DNA of 55,786 bases, from the NCBI GenBank assembly GCA_036268995.1, contig DATATB010000195.1, forward strand, positions 1 through 55,786, written 5' to 3'. The translations under genes and the position numbers were made by a program. This DNA comes from DATATB01 sp036268995. GTDB taxonomy: Bacteria > Planctomycetota > Planctomycetia > Pirellulales > PNKZ01. This document shows positions 43,716-52,538 of the stretch, in pieces. The notes beneath the pieces were generated by a model, which saw only the letters and a list, made by a program, of their open reading frames with translations, searched no databases and was not told the DNA's origin. The first letter of the stretch is position 1. Each line of letters begins with the position of its first letter.

Positions 43716-45179
43716 ATGCATCCGCTGGCCGAGGCCGCGAATCTCGAAAATCGGCGCCATTTCCTGTCGCGCGGCGTGCTGGGGTTGGGCACGGCGGCCT
43801 TGGCCACGCTGCTAGCCGGCGACCGCGCGCTGGCGACCGATTCGCCCGCCGAGCTGCACGGCGGCCTGCCCGGCCTGCCGCACTTTCCCGCCAAGGCCAA
43901 ACGCGTCATCTATCTCTTTCAGTCCGGCGCACCCTCGCAGCTCGACTTGTTCGACTACAAACCGGTGCTCGAAAAATTCCGCAACCAGGACTTGCCCGAG
44001 TCCGTGCGCATGGGCCAGCGGCTCACTGGCATGACTTCCGGGCAAAAGAGTTTTCCCATCGCCCCGTCGATGTTCAAGTTCGCTCAGCACGGGCAGAGCG
44101 GGGCTTGGATCAGCGAGCTAATGCCGCATCTGACCGGCGTGGCCGACGACCTGTGCTTCATCAAGTCGATGCACACCGAGGCCATCAATCACGATCCGGC
44201 CATCACCTTCATGAACACCGGCGCGCAGCTCGCCGGCCGCCCCAGCATCGGCGCCTGGGTTTCGTATGGACTCGGCAGCGAGAACGACGACTTGCCGGCT
44301 TTCGTCACCATGATCTCGCGCGGCACGGGCCGCCCGGTGGATCAACCGTTGTACGATCGCCTCTGGGGCAGCGGCTTTCTGCCTTCGCGGCACCAGGGAG
44401 TCAAGTTTCGCAGCGTCGGCGATCCGGTGCTGTTTCTTTCGAATCCGCCCGGGCTGGACACCGGCACGCGCCGTCGCATGCTCGACGATTTGGGCGCGCT
44501 CAATCAGCTCAAGCTCGACGAATACCACGATCCGGAAATCGCCACGCGGATCGCTCAATACGAGCTGGCCTTCCGCATGCAGTCGTCCGTGCCCGAGTTG
44601 ACCGATGTCTCGTCGGAGCCCGACGAAGTTTTTGAGATGTATGGTCCCGATTCGCGCCGGCCGGGCACGTATGCCGCCAACTGCCTGCTGGCCCGGCGCC
44701 TGGCCGAGCGGGGCGTGCGCTTCATCCAGCTCTTTCACATGGGCTGGGATCAGCACGCCACGCTGCCCAAGCAGATTCGCGGCCAGTCGCAGGACACCGA
44801 TCAGCCTTCGGCCGCGCTGGTGCAGGATCTCAAGCAGCGCGGCCTGCTGGAGGACACGCTGCTGGTGTGGGGTGGCGAATTCGGGCGCACCGTCTATTGC
44901 CAGGGCAACCTCACCCCCACCAACTACGGCCGCGATCATCATCCACGCTGCTACACGGTCTGGCTAGCCGGCGCCGGTATTCGCGCGGGCATGACCCACG
45001 GCGCGACCGACGAGCACAGCTACAACATCGTGTCCGATCCCGTGCACGTGCACGATCTCAACGCCACGGTGCTGCACTGCCTGGGCATCGACCACCGGCG
45101 CTTGACTTTTAAATTCCAAGGCCGCCATCACCGGCTCACCGACGTGCACGGCGCGCTCGTCGACAAGATCCTGGCCTGA
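43716..45179 (+). CDS. DUF1501 protein (Tat-exported, alkaline-phosphatase-like fold)
   Basis: 487 residues. A twin-arginine type leader (ENRRHFLSRGVLGLGTAALATLLAG) leads into a DUF1501 domain: RVIYLFQSGAPSQLDLFDYKP, GAWISELMPHLTGVADDLCFIKSMHTEAINHDPA, VQDLKQRGLLEDTLLVWGGEFGRT, GRDHHPRCYTVWLAGAGIRAG and a C-terminal VLHCLGIDHRRLTF. DUF1501 proteins belong to the sulfatase/phosphatase superfamily and almost always follow PSCyt1-PSD1 genes in planctomycetes. AAGGAG overlapping the upstream stop is its ribosome-binding site, so the two genes form an operon. Function beyond this pairing is unproven. Confidence 0.92.
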   Translation: MHPLAEAANLENRRHFLSRGVLGLGTAALATLLAGDRALATDSPAELHGGLPGLPHFPAKAKRVIYLFQSGAPSQLDLFDYKPVLEKFRNQDLPESVRMGQRLTGMTSGQKSFPIAPSMFKFAQHGQSGAWISELMPHLTGVADDLCFIKSMHTEAINHDPAITFMNTGAQLAGRPSIGAWVSYGLGSENDDLPAFVTMISRGTGRPVDQPLYDRLWGSGFLPSRHQGVKFRSVGDPVLFLSNPPGLDTGTRRRMLDDLGALNQLKLDEYHDPEIATRIAQYELAFRMQSSVPELTDVSSEPDEVFEMYGPDSRRPGTYAANCLLARRLAERGVRFIQLFHMGWDQHATLPKQIRGQSQDTDQPSAALVQDLKQRGLLEDTLLVWGGEFGRTVYCQGNLTPTNYGRDHHPRCYTVWLAGAGIRAGMTHGATDEHSYNIVSDPVHVHDLNATVLHCLGIDHRRLTFKFQGRHHRLTDVHGALVDKILA

Positions 45180-45399
45180 AAAGCATCCTGGTCTTATCCT
45201 GGCCTGAAACGCGAGCATGACCCAAGCGCGATCCAGGTTTATCCGCGTAACCCTGTCCATTGGATTGGCGCGTTCGATTGCGCTCGCTCGTCGCGTCCTG
45301 GCTTACTGCGTTCCCAGCCCTATTCGTCGATTGCAAATGCCCGATCGATATGCGATATTTTTCATCTTGGCCGGCGGGTAGCAATACCTCATCAGCCGA

Positions 45400-45475
45400 C
45401 GGGGCGTGGCGCAGTCTGGATTAGCGCGCTTGACTGGGGGTCAAGAGGTCGCAGGTTCAAATCCTGTCGCCCCGA
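45400..45475 (+). tRNA. tRNA-Pro (anticodon GGG)
   Basis: Complete cloverleaf of 76 bases: acceptor CGGGGCG with CGCCCCG, D-arm GCGC/GCGC, anticodon stem CTTGA/TCAAG with loop CTGGGGG giving anticodon GGG, T-arm GCAGG/CCTGT with loop TTCAAAT, and discriminator A. The first base C is typical of tRNA-Pro. The 3' CCA is not encoded. A strong terminator follows at once, and an integrase-like remnant lies about 100 bp downstream, so its 3' end may have served as an attachment site. Confidence 0.93.
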
Positions 45476-45481
45476 TTCAAT

Positions 45482-45523
45482 AAAGGCTTGTGCAGCATTG
45501 ACTTGCAGCACAAGCCTTTTATT
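45482..45523 (+). terminator. Intrinsic terminator after tRNA-Pro
   Basis: 12-base stem AAAGGCTTGTGC (45482-45493) with GCACAAGCCTTT (45508-45519) and a 14-base loop, followed by a T-rich tail. It begins 6 bases after the tRNA. Confidence 0.75.
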
Positions 45524-45573
45524 ATTGCTTCCGGCATACCCCGTTCGATTACCTCTTTCGCCGGAGGCAGCCT

Positions 45574-45750
45574 GTGCCTCGCCCTCCCAAACTCCGCAAG
45601 AAAAACGACTACTGGATGACCAGGGCTGGACGTGATGGCGGACACTTGCCCAACGCGATAAGCGTGTCATCCCAATCGCTGGGAAGACCTGGTGGTTGCA
45701 AAGTGCCGGAATGCGACGATACGGGAAAGTCAGTTACGGTCATTGCTTAA
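45574..45750 (+). pseudogene. N-terminal remnant of a tyrosine-integrase-like protein
   Basis: The open frame from GTG 45574 to TAA 45750 gives 58 residues beginning VPRPPKLRKKNDYWMTRAGR. This strongly resembles the start of planctomycete phage-type integrases (PRPPKL, then basic residues, then a Tyr/Trp DNA-binding strand). The similarity fades after about 30 residues, and no catalytic core follows in any frame. Position just behind a tRNA gene supports an integrase relic. The identification rests on a short motif. Confidence 0.45.
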
Positions 45751-46010
45751 TCGTGACCGTGAACGACGAGGGCATCGGCTTGTCTGTTCTATCTCCGTTT
45801 CGAGTCGGCCATCCGCCATTGTCATACCTTGGTCGGATGTTCTGGTTGCTCAAGTGCGGCGACTGTTTCTTTCAATCGGGTTCGGCTGACGCTGCCCGAG
45901 GTGCCATCCATCTGGCTCGAGATCAGTCCCAGGTTGGCGGGAAAAATCCAGGCTGCAATCGGCCACGAGTGGTTTGTGGAAGGCGACGGTGAACGAGAGG
46001 GACAAGGAGA

Positions 46011-46214
46011 ATGACCGAAGGCACCTCAACATCCGATTCCCTGTGTCTCGATCAATCCCTGAAATTGCTTTCGTTTGCGGAAATCCGCGGCCGGGCCAGG
46101 TTGCTGATCCAGAACGGCGAAGTCAAAGTGAACGGCGAGATCGAAACGAGGCGACGCGCGCGAACCATCCGAGCCGGCAACAGGAAAGGAACACCAATGA
46201 GCGATTTCCAATGA
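46011..46214 (+). CDS. Small S4-domain RNA-binding protein (YbcJ-like), C-terminus aberrant
   Basis: 67 residues. LDQSLKLLSFAEIRGRARLLIQNGEVKVNGEIETRRRAR matches the S4 alpha-L motif of the YbcJ group (LxxFLKxxG...GxAKxLIxxGEVxVNGexEtRRGRKL). The usual ending with GD-V after the RRGRKL element is missing: the sequence turns into RTIRAGNRKGTPMSDFQ, which suggests a small indel. S4 domains bind structured RNA. The start overlaps the stop of an unrecognised upstream frame (ATGA), and its stop overlaps the next small gene the same way. It lies within the degraded tRNA-Pro-proximal region. Confidence 0.6.
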   Translation: MTEGTSTSDSLCLDQSLKLLSFAEIRGRARLLIQNGEVKVNGEIETRRRARTIRAGNRKGTPMSDFQ

Positions 46215-46435
46215 ATCCACGACTTATGACTGAAAACCAGCGCGCGGTGTGTAATCGGGATTGTCGGCTCGAGAACTTTGCGGCCGAGCGGTCCAATGTC
46301 GCTTATTCCGTTGTGATGCGACGTGGCGTGGTGGATAAGTGGATCGACCGCGAATTGGAACTCTGGGCGGCGCTCAAGGAACAGGTCCGGTCAATGCGAT
46401 CAAGAGTGGCCTCAGGCCAGCGGCATGCTCGTTGA
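46211..46435 (+). CDS. Small hypothetical protein
   Basis: 74 residues starting at ATG 46211, overlapping the S4 gene stop (ATGA). The central part FAAERSNVAYSVVMRRGVVDKWIDRELELWAALKE looks like a helical motif that I associate with short uncharacterised planctomycete proteins. No function can be assigned. It ends 44 bases before the AcrA-like MFP gene. Confidence 0.45.
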   Translation: MNPRLMTENQRAVCNRDCRLENFAAERSNVAYSVVMRRGVVDKWIDRELELWAALKEQVRSMRSRVASGQRHAR

Positions 46436-46479
46436 AATCGATGCGAAGATCGGCCGGGAATCGGAAGTCGGAGGTTCAT

Positions 46480-47712
46480 ATGTGTAATCCTAAAGCGTTC
46501 CTCAGTAGTTGGACGCTGATCCTCGGCTTCTGTATCGGACTGGCAGGCTGCGGGCGGGCGCGCTCCGAAGCGCCGGGAAAGCTCACACCGACGGTTGCTG
46601 TCAGCCATCCTCTCCAGCGCGAAGTCACCGATTACCAGGACTACACGGGCCGGACTGCCGCCGTCGATTCGGTCCAGGTCCAGGCCCGGGTCACGGGTTA
46701 CCTGGATAAGATCCATTTCAAGGAGGGTGCCGAAGTCGCGGAAGGCACGGTGCTCTACGAGATCGACCCGCGGCAGTACCAGGACACGTATGACTCTGCG
46801 AAGGCCCAGGTTGCGGCGAACGTGGCCAGCCTCATTTTGGCGAGGCAAAACAATGCGCGCTTCAAGAAGCTCGGCAAGGACCAACTCGGCGCCGTGACCC
46901 CGCTGGAGCTCGACAGGTACCAGTCTCAGGAGGACCAGTCGGTCGCGAACCTGGATCAATCGCGGGCGAACCTGGCGACGGCCAAGCTCAACCTGGACTG
47001 GACCAGGGTCACCGCGCCCGTCACCGGGCTGATTGGCCGCCTGCTCGTCACCCGCGGCAACCTGATTACGGCCAATCAAACGACCTTGGCCACGATCGTG
47101 CGCCAGGATCCCATGTGGGTCTACTTTGACATGGACGAACCGACCGCGCTTCAGCTCAAGGAACTGGACCGCCAGGGGAAGTTCGGGCCGAGCAGGGAGG
47201 GACGGCCTCCGCGGATCCCGTTCCGCCTCCAATTGGCCAACGAGCAGGGCTTCCCGCACGAAGCCATCCTGGACTTCGTGAATAACCAACTCGACCAAGC
47301 CACCGCCACCCTGTTAATCCGGGCGCTCTTCCCGAACCCTTTGCCGGACAATGGCCCACGGGTCTTCGCCCCGAACAATTTTGTGCGCGTCCGCGTGGCG
47401 ACGAGCCCCCCGTACCAGGCGCTGCTGGTGAGCCCGGAGGCCGTGGGAACGGACCAGGACCTGAAATACCTCTACGCCGTTGACGAGAACAGCAAGGTCG
47501 TCCGCCGCGCCGTAAAACTGGGCTCGCTCCAGGATGGTCTCCAGGTCGTCGCCGAAGGCATCAAGCCTGGCGAGCGCGTCATCGTCAGTGGCCTGCAGCG
47601 CGTGCAGCCGGGTGCCACCGTCAGCCCTAAGCTCGTGCCGATGCCGATTCCCGCAGAGGGTTCCGTCGCGCCTGTGGTGCTGCAAACCCCTGCGCCGTCC
47701 CCCAAGAAGTAG
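46480..47712 (+). CDS. Membrane fusion lipoprotein (AcrA-like), system 4
   Basis: 410 residues from ATG 46480, with GGAGG 5 bases upstream; the reading from 46339 is not needed. The leader ends in a lipobox (CIGLAGC), so it is lipid-anchored like AcrA/MexA. The lipoyl halves are VQVQARVTGYLDKIHFKEGAEVAEGTVLYEIDP and LNLDWTRVTAPVTGLIGRLLVTRGNLI, around a shorter coiled-coil hairpin than in systems 1-3. QDPMWVYFDMDEPTALQL and VVAEGIKPGERVIVSGLQRVQPGATV mark the barrel/MP domains. The RND gene follows after 11 bp. It is of a different lineage from the MFPs in systems 1-3 and closer to proteobacterial AcrA. Confidence 0.92.
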   Translation: MCNPKAFLSSWTLILGFCIGLAGCGRARSEAPGKLTPTVAVSHPLQREVTDYQDYTGRTAAVDSVQVQARVTGYLDKIHFKEGAEVAEGTVLYEIDPRQYQDTYDSAKAQVAANVASLILARQNNARFKKLGKDQLGAVTPLELDRYQSQEDQSVANLDQSRANLATAKLNLDWTRVTAPVTGLIGRLLVTRGNLITANQTTLATIVRQDPMWVYFDMDEPTALQLKELDRQGKFGPSREGRPPRIPFRLQLANEQGFPHEAILDFVNNQLDQATATLLIRALFPNPLPDNGPRVFAPNNFVRVRVATSPPYQALLVSPEAVGTDQDLKYLYAVDENSKVVRRAVKLGSLQDGLQVVAEGIKPGERVIVSGLQRVQPGATVSPKLVPMPIPAEGSVAPVVLQTPAPSPKK

Positions 47713-47723
47713 AGTGCCTCGCC

Positions 47724-50700
47724 ATGTTCGCGCGATTCTTCATCGATCGGCCCATCTTCGCCTGGGTAGTGTCCCTGGTCATTCTCCTGGGCGGCGCGGT
47801 GGCCTACTTCTCTCTCCCCACGGAGTTGTACCCCAACATCACGCCCCCCACGGTGCAGGTAACGGCGAGTTACCCCGGTGCCAACGCGGTGGTGGTGGCC
47901 AATACCGTGGCGGCTCCCATCGAGCAGCAGGTCAACGGCGTCGAAGACATGCTGTACATGTCGTCGCAGTCCACCAATGACGGCAACTACACGTTGACGG
48001 TAACGTTCGAGATCGGCACCGACGTGAACATCGCCCAGGTGCTCGTTCAGAACCGTGTGGCCCTGGCTCTGGCCCAACTGCCGTCGCAAGTGCAACTGAT
48101 TGGGGTGAACACCAAGAAAAGTTCGCCAGCCATCCTGATGGCGATCAATCTGCTCTCGCTGGACCGCCGCTACGACAGCATCTACATGAGCAATTTCGCC
48201 ACGATTCAGCTCAAGGACGAGTTGCTGCGCATCAAGGGGATCGGCGACATCCTCATGCTTGGCGAGCGCGATTACAGCATGCGCCTGTGGCTCGACACGG
48301 ATAAGCTGTCCACTCGCGGCCTGACGGCCTCGGACGTGATCAGCGCCATCCGGAACCAGAACGTGCAGGTCGCCGCCGGGGCGGTCGGCCAGCAACCGGT
48401 GCCCCTGGGCCAGCAATTCCAGTTGACCATGAGCGCCCTTGGCCGACTCGACACGGAAAAGCAATTCGGCGACATCATTCTCAAGACCGGCGCACCCAAC
48501 CAGTCGGCAGGCGGATCCTCCAGCCCGGTCGTCTACGTCCGCGACGTCGCCCGGGTTGAGATGGGTGCCCAGACCTACGACCAGACCGCCACCGCGGACG
48601 GCCGGCCGTCCGCCTGCATGGGTGTCTTTTTGCTTCCCGGTGCCAATGCGCTCGCGGTGGGGGACGCCGTCAAGCAACGGATGAAAGAGCTGAAGAGTCG
48701 GTTCCCCCAGGGTCTCGAATACGACATCTTCTACGACACCACGCCATTCATCCAGCGGTCCATCGAGGAGGTGCTCAACACGCTGGTGATCGCGGTCCTG
48801 CTGGTGGGCGGGGTCGTGCTCGTGTTCCTGCAGGACTGGAAGGCCATGATCCTGCCCATGATCGACGTGCCCGTCTCCCTGGTCGGCACATTCGCCGTCA
48901 TGGCGGCGCTGGGCTTCAGCCTGAATAACCTGACGCTGTTCGGGCTGGTGCTGGCCATCGGCATCGTCGTGGACGACGCCATCATGGTGCTGGAAAATAT
49001 CGAGCGGCTGATGGGGACCGGGCTGGACGCGCGCACGGCCACGATCAAGGCCATGGACGAACTCACCGGTCCAATCCTCGCCATCACCCTCGTGCTTAGT
49101 TCCGTGTTCCTGCCGAGCTGCTTCATCCCCGGCCGAACCGGCCAGTTCTACCGCCAGTTCGCCCTGACCATCGCCGCCTCGGTGATCATTTCCGCCGTCA
49201 ACGCCATGACCCTGACCCCCTCGCGTGCCGTCTCGATTTTCAGGACTGAGGAAGGGCACGACCAAGCGGCCGGCTCAACAGGATCGTCACCCTCGCATCC
49301 GAAAAAAGAAGCCCTCCCCTGGTGGATCTTCGGGATCTTGGGCGGGCTGCTCACCGCCTGGCTGGCGCCGCGTTTGCTGGCCGGCCACTTGGGCCTGCCG
49401 GCAGCTCATGCCGAGCGGGCGAGTTTTCTGCAAAAATGGTTGTACTGGGGTGCCACGTTTGCCCCCGGCCTGTTGGCCGGACTCGCAGCCGGCTGGTTCA
49501 TCATCGGCCCGGTCAATGCCGCTCTGGGCTGGTTCTTCGGGGGTTTCAACCGCCTGTTCGACGGCGTCACCGCCGCCTACGGCCGCGCGGTCGGGAGACT
49601 GCTGCGCGTGAGCGTGATCGTCCTGATGGTTTACGGCGGCTTGCTCGCTCTGACTTGCTGGCGGGTGGCAAGCGCGCCGACTGGCTTCATCCCCACGCAG
49701 GATCAGGGCTATCTGCTCGTCAGCGTCCAGTTGCCGGACTCCGCCTCGGTGCAACGGACCGACGCGATCCTGGCCCGGATCGACCAAATGGCCCGCAGCA
49801 TTCCCGGCGTGGCCCACACCGTCGGCGTCTCCGGGCAATCGTTTCTTACGACCACCAACGGCTCCAACCTCGGCTCGATGTTTATCGTCTTGAAGCCGTT
49901 CGGGCAGCGGACACAGGCCGAGTATGACGAGGTGATCGCCGCCAAGATCCAGCGGCAATGCGCTCAGGAGATTGATGGCGCCCTCATCGGCGTCTTTCGG
50001 GCGCCGCCCATCCAAGGCCTGGGCAACGCCGGGGGCTTCAAACTCCAGACCGAGCAGCGCGGCTACGTGGACCTCGGCGAGCTGCAAACGATGACGGACC
50101 AGCTGGTGCAGCGGGCCAACGCTGATCCCCATTATGCCGGAGTCTTTACCCTATATCGGGCCCATACTCCTCAACTCTTCGTGGACATCGACCGCGCCAA
50201 GGTCCAGTCGCTCGAGGTGCCGATCCAGGATGTGTTTACCACGCTCCAAGCCTACATGGGAGGGTACTACGTCAATCAGTTCAACAAGTTTGGCCGCACC
50301 TGGCAGGTCAACATCCAGGCCGACCCCAGGAGCCGCACGAGTGCCGAAATCCTCAAGCAGCTCTATGTGCGCTCCAGCCCCAGCCAGGGTCAGGCCCAGA
50401 TACTGCCGCTGGGCACGCTCCTTCGTGCCAGGAACAGCACCGGCCCCTTGTCGGTCATGCGCTACAACATGTACACCTCGGCGGCGGTCAACGGCATCCC
50501 GGCGCCCGGCGTCAGCTCCGGCACCATCGTCCAGGAGATGACGCGCCTGGCGCGCGAGCTGGACGCGCCCTTCGAGTGGACTGAGATGACCTACCTTCAG
50601 GTCCAGGCTGGCAGCGTCGCCGTCCTCATCTTTGGCCTGGGGACGGTGCTGGTGTACTTGGTGCTGGCGGCCAAGTACGAGAGCTGGCGACTTCCGCTGG

Positions 50701-51221
50701 CGGTCATTCTGGTCGTACCCATGTGCCTGCTGGCCGCGGTCACGGGCATGACCATCGCCCGCCTGCCGCTGGACATCTTCGTGCAGATCGGTTTCCTGGT
50801 GCTGGTTGCCTTGGCCTGCAAGAACGCCATCCTGATTGTCGAGTTTGGGCACGAGCAGCATCAGCACGGCGCAGAGCTGCACGAGGCGACACAGGGAGCC
50901 GCTCAGACTCGTTTCCGGCCGATCATCATGACTTCGCTGGCGTTCATCGGCGGCGTCTTTCCGCTGGTGGTGGCCACGGGCGCTGGGGCCGAGATGCGCC
51001 GATCGCTGGGTACGGCGGTGTTCAGCGGCATGATCGGCGTGAGCCTCTTCGGCATCTTCCTGACGCCGGTGTTCTTCTTCGTCCTCACCTGGTTCGGCAG
51101 CCACAAGCAGGCCAACACGGCGCTGGTCCCCCAGCCAACCGCGTCCCCCGGGTACGCGGAAAGCACCTCGGGGGGAACACTCACGGTCCGATCGGCAGAG
51201 AATGAGCCCAGAAGTGGATGA
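47724..51221 (+). CDS. RND efflux permease (AcrB/HAE1-like), system 4, with two extra membrane helices
   Basis: 1165 residues, longer than AcrB (about 1050). TM1 is FFIDRPIFAWVVSLVILLGG. TM4 reads GLVLAIGIVVDDAIMVLENIERLM with the full Asp-Asp pair, and TM10 reads LVALACKNAILIVEFG with the relay Lys, so the proton path is canonical. About residues 510-605 carry an insertion between the membrane halves with two hydrophobic segments (WWIFGILGGLLTAWLAPRLL and ATFAPGLLAGLAAGWFIIG), which would give 14 helices. It forms a two-gene operon with the AcrA-like MFP; no OEP gene is adjacent. Probably a multidrug or lipid exporter. Its setting beside tRNA-Pro and gene remnants suggests acquisition as a unit. 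Confidence 0.92.
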   Translation: MFARFFIDRPIFAWVVSLVILLGGAVAYFSLPTELYPNITPPTVQVTASYPGANAVVVANTVAAPIEQQVNGVEDMLYMSSQSTNDGNYTLTVTFEIGTDVNIAQVLVQNRVALALAQLPSQVQLIGVNTKKSSPAILMAINLLSLDRRYDSIYMSNFATIQLKDELLRIKGIGDILMLGERDYSMRLWLDTDKLSTRGLTASDVISAIRNQNVQVAAGAVGQQPVPLGQQFQLTMSALGRLDTEKQFGDIILKTGAPNQSAGGSSSPVVYVRDVARVEMGAQTYDQTATADGRPSACMGVFLLPGANALAVGDAVKQRMKELKSRFPQGLEYDIFYDTTPFIQRSIEEVLNTLVIAVLLVGGVVLVFLQDWKAMILPMIDVPVSLVGTFAVMAALGFSLNNLTLFGLVLAIGIVVDDAIMVLENIERLMGTGLDARTATIKAMDELTGPILAITLVLSSVFLPSCFIPGRTGQFYRQFALTIAASVIISAVNAMTLTPSRAVSIFRTEEGHDQAAGSTGSSPSHPKKEALPWWIFGILGGLLTAWLAPRLLAGHLGLPAAHAERASFLQKWLYWGATFAPGLLAGLAAGWFIIGPVNAALGWFFGGFNRLFDGVTAAYGRAVGRLLRVSVIVLMVYGGLLALTCWRVASAPTGFIPTQDQGYLLVSVQLPDSASVQRTDAILARIDQMARSIPGVAHTVGVSGQSFLTTTNGSNLGSMFIVLKPFGQRTQAEYDEVIAAKIQRQCAQEIDGALIGVFRAPPIQGLGNAGGFKLQTEQRGYVDLGELQTMTDQLVQRANADPHYAGVFTLYRAHTPQLFVDIDRAKVQSLEVPIQDVFTTLQAYMGGYYVNQFNKFGRTWQVNIQADPRSRTSAEILKQLYVRSSPSQGQAQILPLGTLLRARNSTGPLSVMRYNMYTSAAVNGIPAPGVSSGTIVQEMTRLARELDAPFEWTEMTYLQVQAGSVAVLIFGLGTVLVYLVLAAKYESWRLPLAVILVVPMCLLAAVTGMTIARLPLDIFVQIGFLVLVALACKNAILIVEFGHEQHQHGAELHEATQGAAQTRFRPIIMTSLAFIGGVFPLVVATGAGAEMRRSLGTAVFSGMIGVSLFGIFLTPVFFFVLTWFGSHKQANTALVPQPTASPGYAESTSGGTLTVRSAENEPRSG

Positions 51222-51317
51222 AGAGCATCTGCTGCGACGCGGCCGCATCCCCCGTCTGCTTGACTGCCAATTCAGTGCCGCAGTTGACGTTCGAACTTCG
51301 GCCAAGGGATGAACCCG

Positions 51318-51966
51318 ATGTCCATTACAGCACGCACCGATAGCCAGGCGGAACTTTTTCAGGATCGAGACCTTGCGTGGCTCGAATTCAACCGTCGCGT
51401 GCTTCACGAAGCCGAAGATGATCGCACCCCATTGCTCGAACGCGTCAAGTTCCTGGCAATCTTCAGCAGCAATCTCGATGAATTCTTCATGAAGCGAGTT
51501 GGGCTTTCGAAGCGCCACGGGATGCTCATGGATGCCGCTGCGAGTAACGGCAGTGCACCACACCAGCACCTGCTGCAACTTCGACAGGCGATCCTTCCGC
51601 TGCTAGCGAAACAAGCCGATGTTTATGCACGGATGATTGTGCCCCAACTGGCCGGCAACGGGATTCACCTTCTCGGTTGGGACGAGCTGACCGATCACCA
51701 GGCCGAAGTGGCCAGGCACTATTTCCAGCAGAAGGTGTTTCCGATTCTGACTACGCTGGCGGGCGGCGCTTCGCCAACGACTATGGAACATTCTTCAACT
51801 GGCGATTACGGATCGACGCCAGGCGTGGGATATGCTGCCCGACGGAAGCTACGTTCAGCGAACTCCTTTGCACGACGAGAATTCGACCGGGGCGGCGGGC
51901 ATGCAACAGGTCCTAATGGAATGGGCCCACCAGCCGGCCAGAATCAAGGTCGATGCGGGGTCTTAA
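51318..51966 (+). pseudogene. ppk: Polyphosphate kinase remnant: 5' and 3' ends joined, middle deleted
   Basis: From ATG 51318 (AAGGG 9 bases upstream), about 145 codons match the PPK1 N-terminal domain: FQDRDLAWLEFNRRVLHEAEDDRTPLLERVKFLAIFSSNLDEFFMKRVG through HYFQQKVFPILTTLA. From about 51751 another frame continues with a PPK1 C-terminus (LRQRLWNILQLAITDRRQAWDMLPDGSYVQRTP, stop 51966). Full PPK1 is about 700 residues, so roughly 450-500 central residues, including both catalytic His, are gone and the frame is broken. The original frame runs on nonsensically to 52100. It cannot make active enzyme. Confidence 0.85.
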
Positions 51967-52096
51967 CCTTACGATCGCACCGCTTCGCCGATGGTCCGCA
52001 ACGTACTGGTTGCAAAACCGCTTGCCACGTCTCGGCTCCAAGCATTGCCCAGCGAGGCCGCCCCCAAATAAACGATCGTGAGCTAACCGCAAAAAC

Positions 52097-52225
52097 TTAG
52101 CGACTGGGCACAAGACTCGTAACGGCGCTTCGAACGGGTTGTTTAGGTTCCTCTAGCGCGACAAGATCCATAAAAGTCACCTCTCCCGTGTTCAACGAAT
52201 AAACTGCGGGCACGACCAATGACCG
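52097..52225 (-). pseudogene. Possible 3' fragment of a beta-carbonic anhydrase
   Basis: On the minus strand a segment reading VVPAVYSLNTGEVTFMDL, then about 20 residues to a stop at 52097, resembles the C-terminus of beta-type carbonic anhydrases (xVxGAxYDLxTGxVxFL). No upstream part follows, because the opposite strand there is a pstS fragment. The motif is short, so this is tentative. Confidence 0.3.
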
Positions 52226-52538
52226 GTACGCCATCGGCTGTAGCGGCATGGGGTACATGGCGGTGGGTGTGCGGTCGGTCCCGCTGGCCCTGGATTTCAA
52301 GTCCGCATACGTCGCCGCTCAACCCGCAAACGCCTATTCCGGCGATTACCCTTTGACCCGGGTCCTGCTGTTGTATGTCAATCGCCAGCCGGGCACCGAA
52401 CTGGATCCGCTGCGTCGAGAGTTCATCCGCTATCTTTACAGCCAGCAAGGACAGTCGGACGTGCTCCGCAGTGGTTATCTCCCCGTTGGCAATCTGATCG
52501 CCACCAGGGCATTGGCCTCGGTGGAAGTCAAGCATTGA
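52203..52538 (+). pseudogene. pstS: 3' fragment of a PstS-like phosphate-binding protein gene
   Basis: The frame open from 52203 to the TGA at 52538 encodes NDRYAIGCSGMGYMAVGVRSVPLAL, then SGDYPLTRVLLLYVNRQPGTELDPLRREFIRYLYSQQGQ and GYLPV. This matches the last ~110 residues of PstS-type phosphate ABC transporter binding proteins. The N-terminal two thirds and any signal peptide are absent, and an in-frame TAA lies at 52200-52202. It follows the ppk remnant, which is also a phosphate gene, and suggests that a phosphate locus decayed here. Confidence 0.75.

Noticed and set aside
45170..45210. Direct repeat ATCCTGGCCTGAAA after the DUF1501 stop
   Set aside because: Two short copies only, possibly a local duplication; no link to a mobile element seen.
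47472..49265. 597-residue minus-strand ORF opposite the AcrAB-like genes
   Set aside because: Shadow frame spanning two real genes on the opposite strand.
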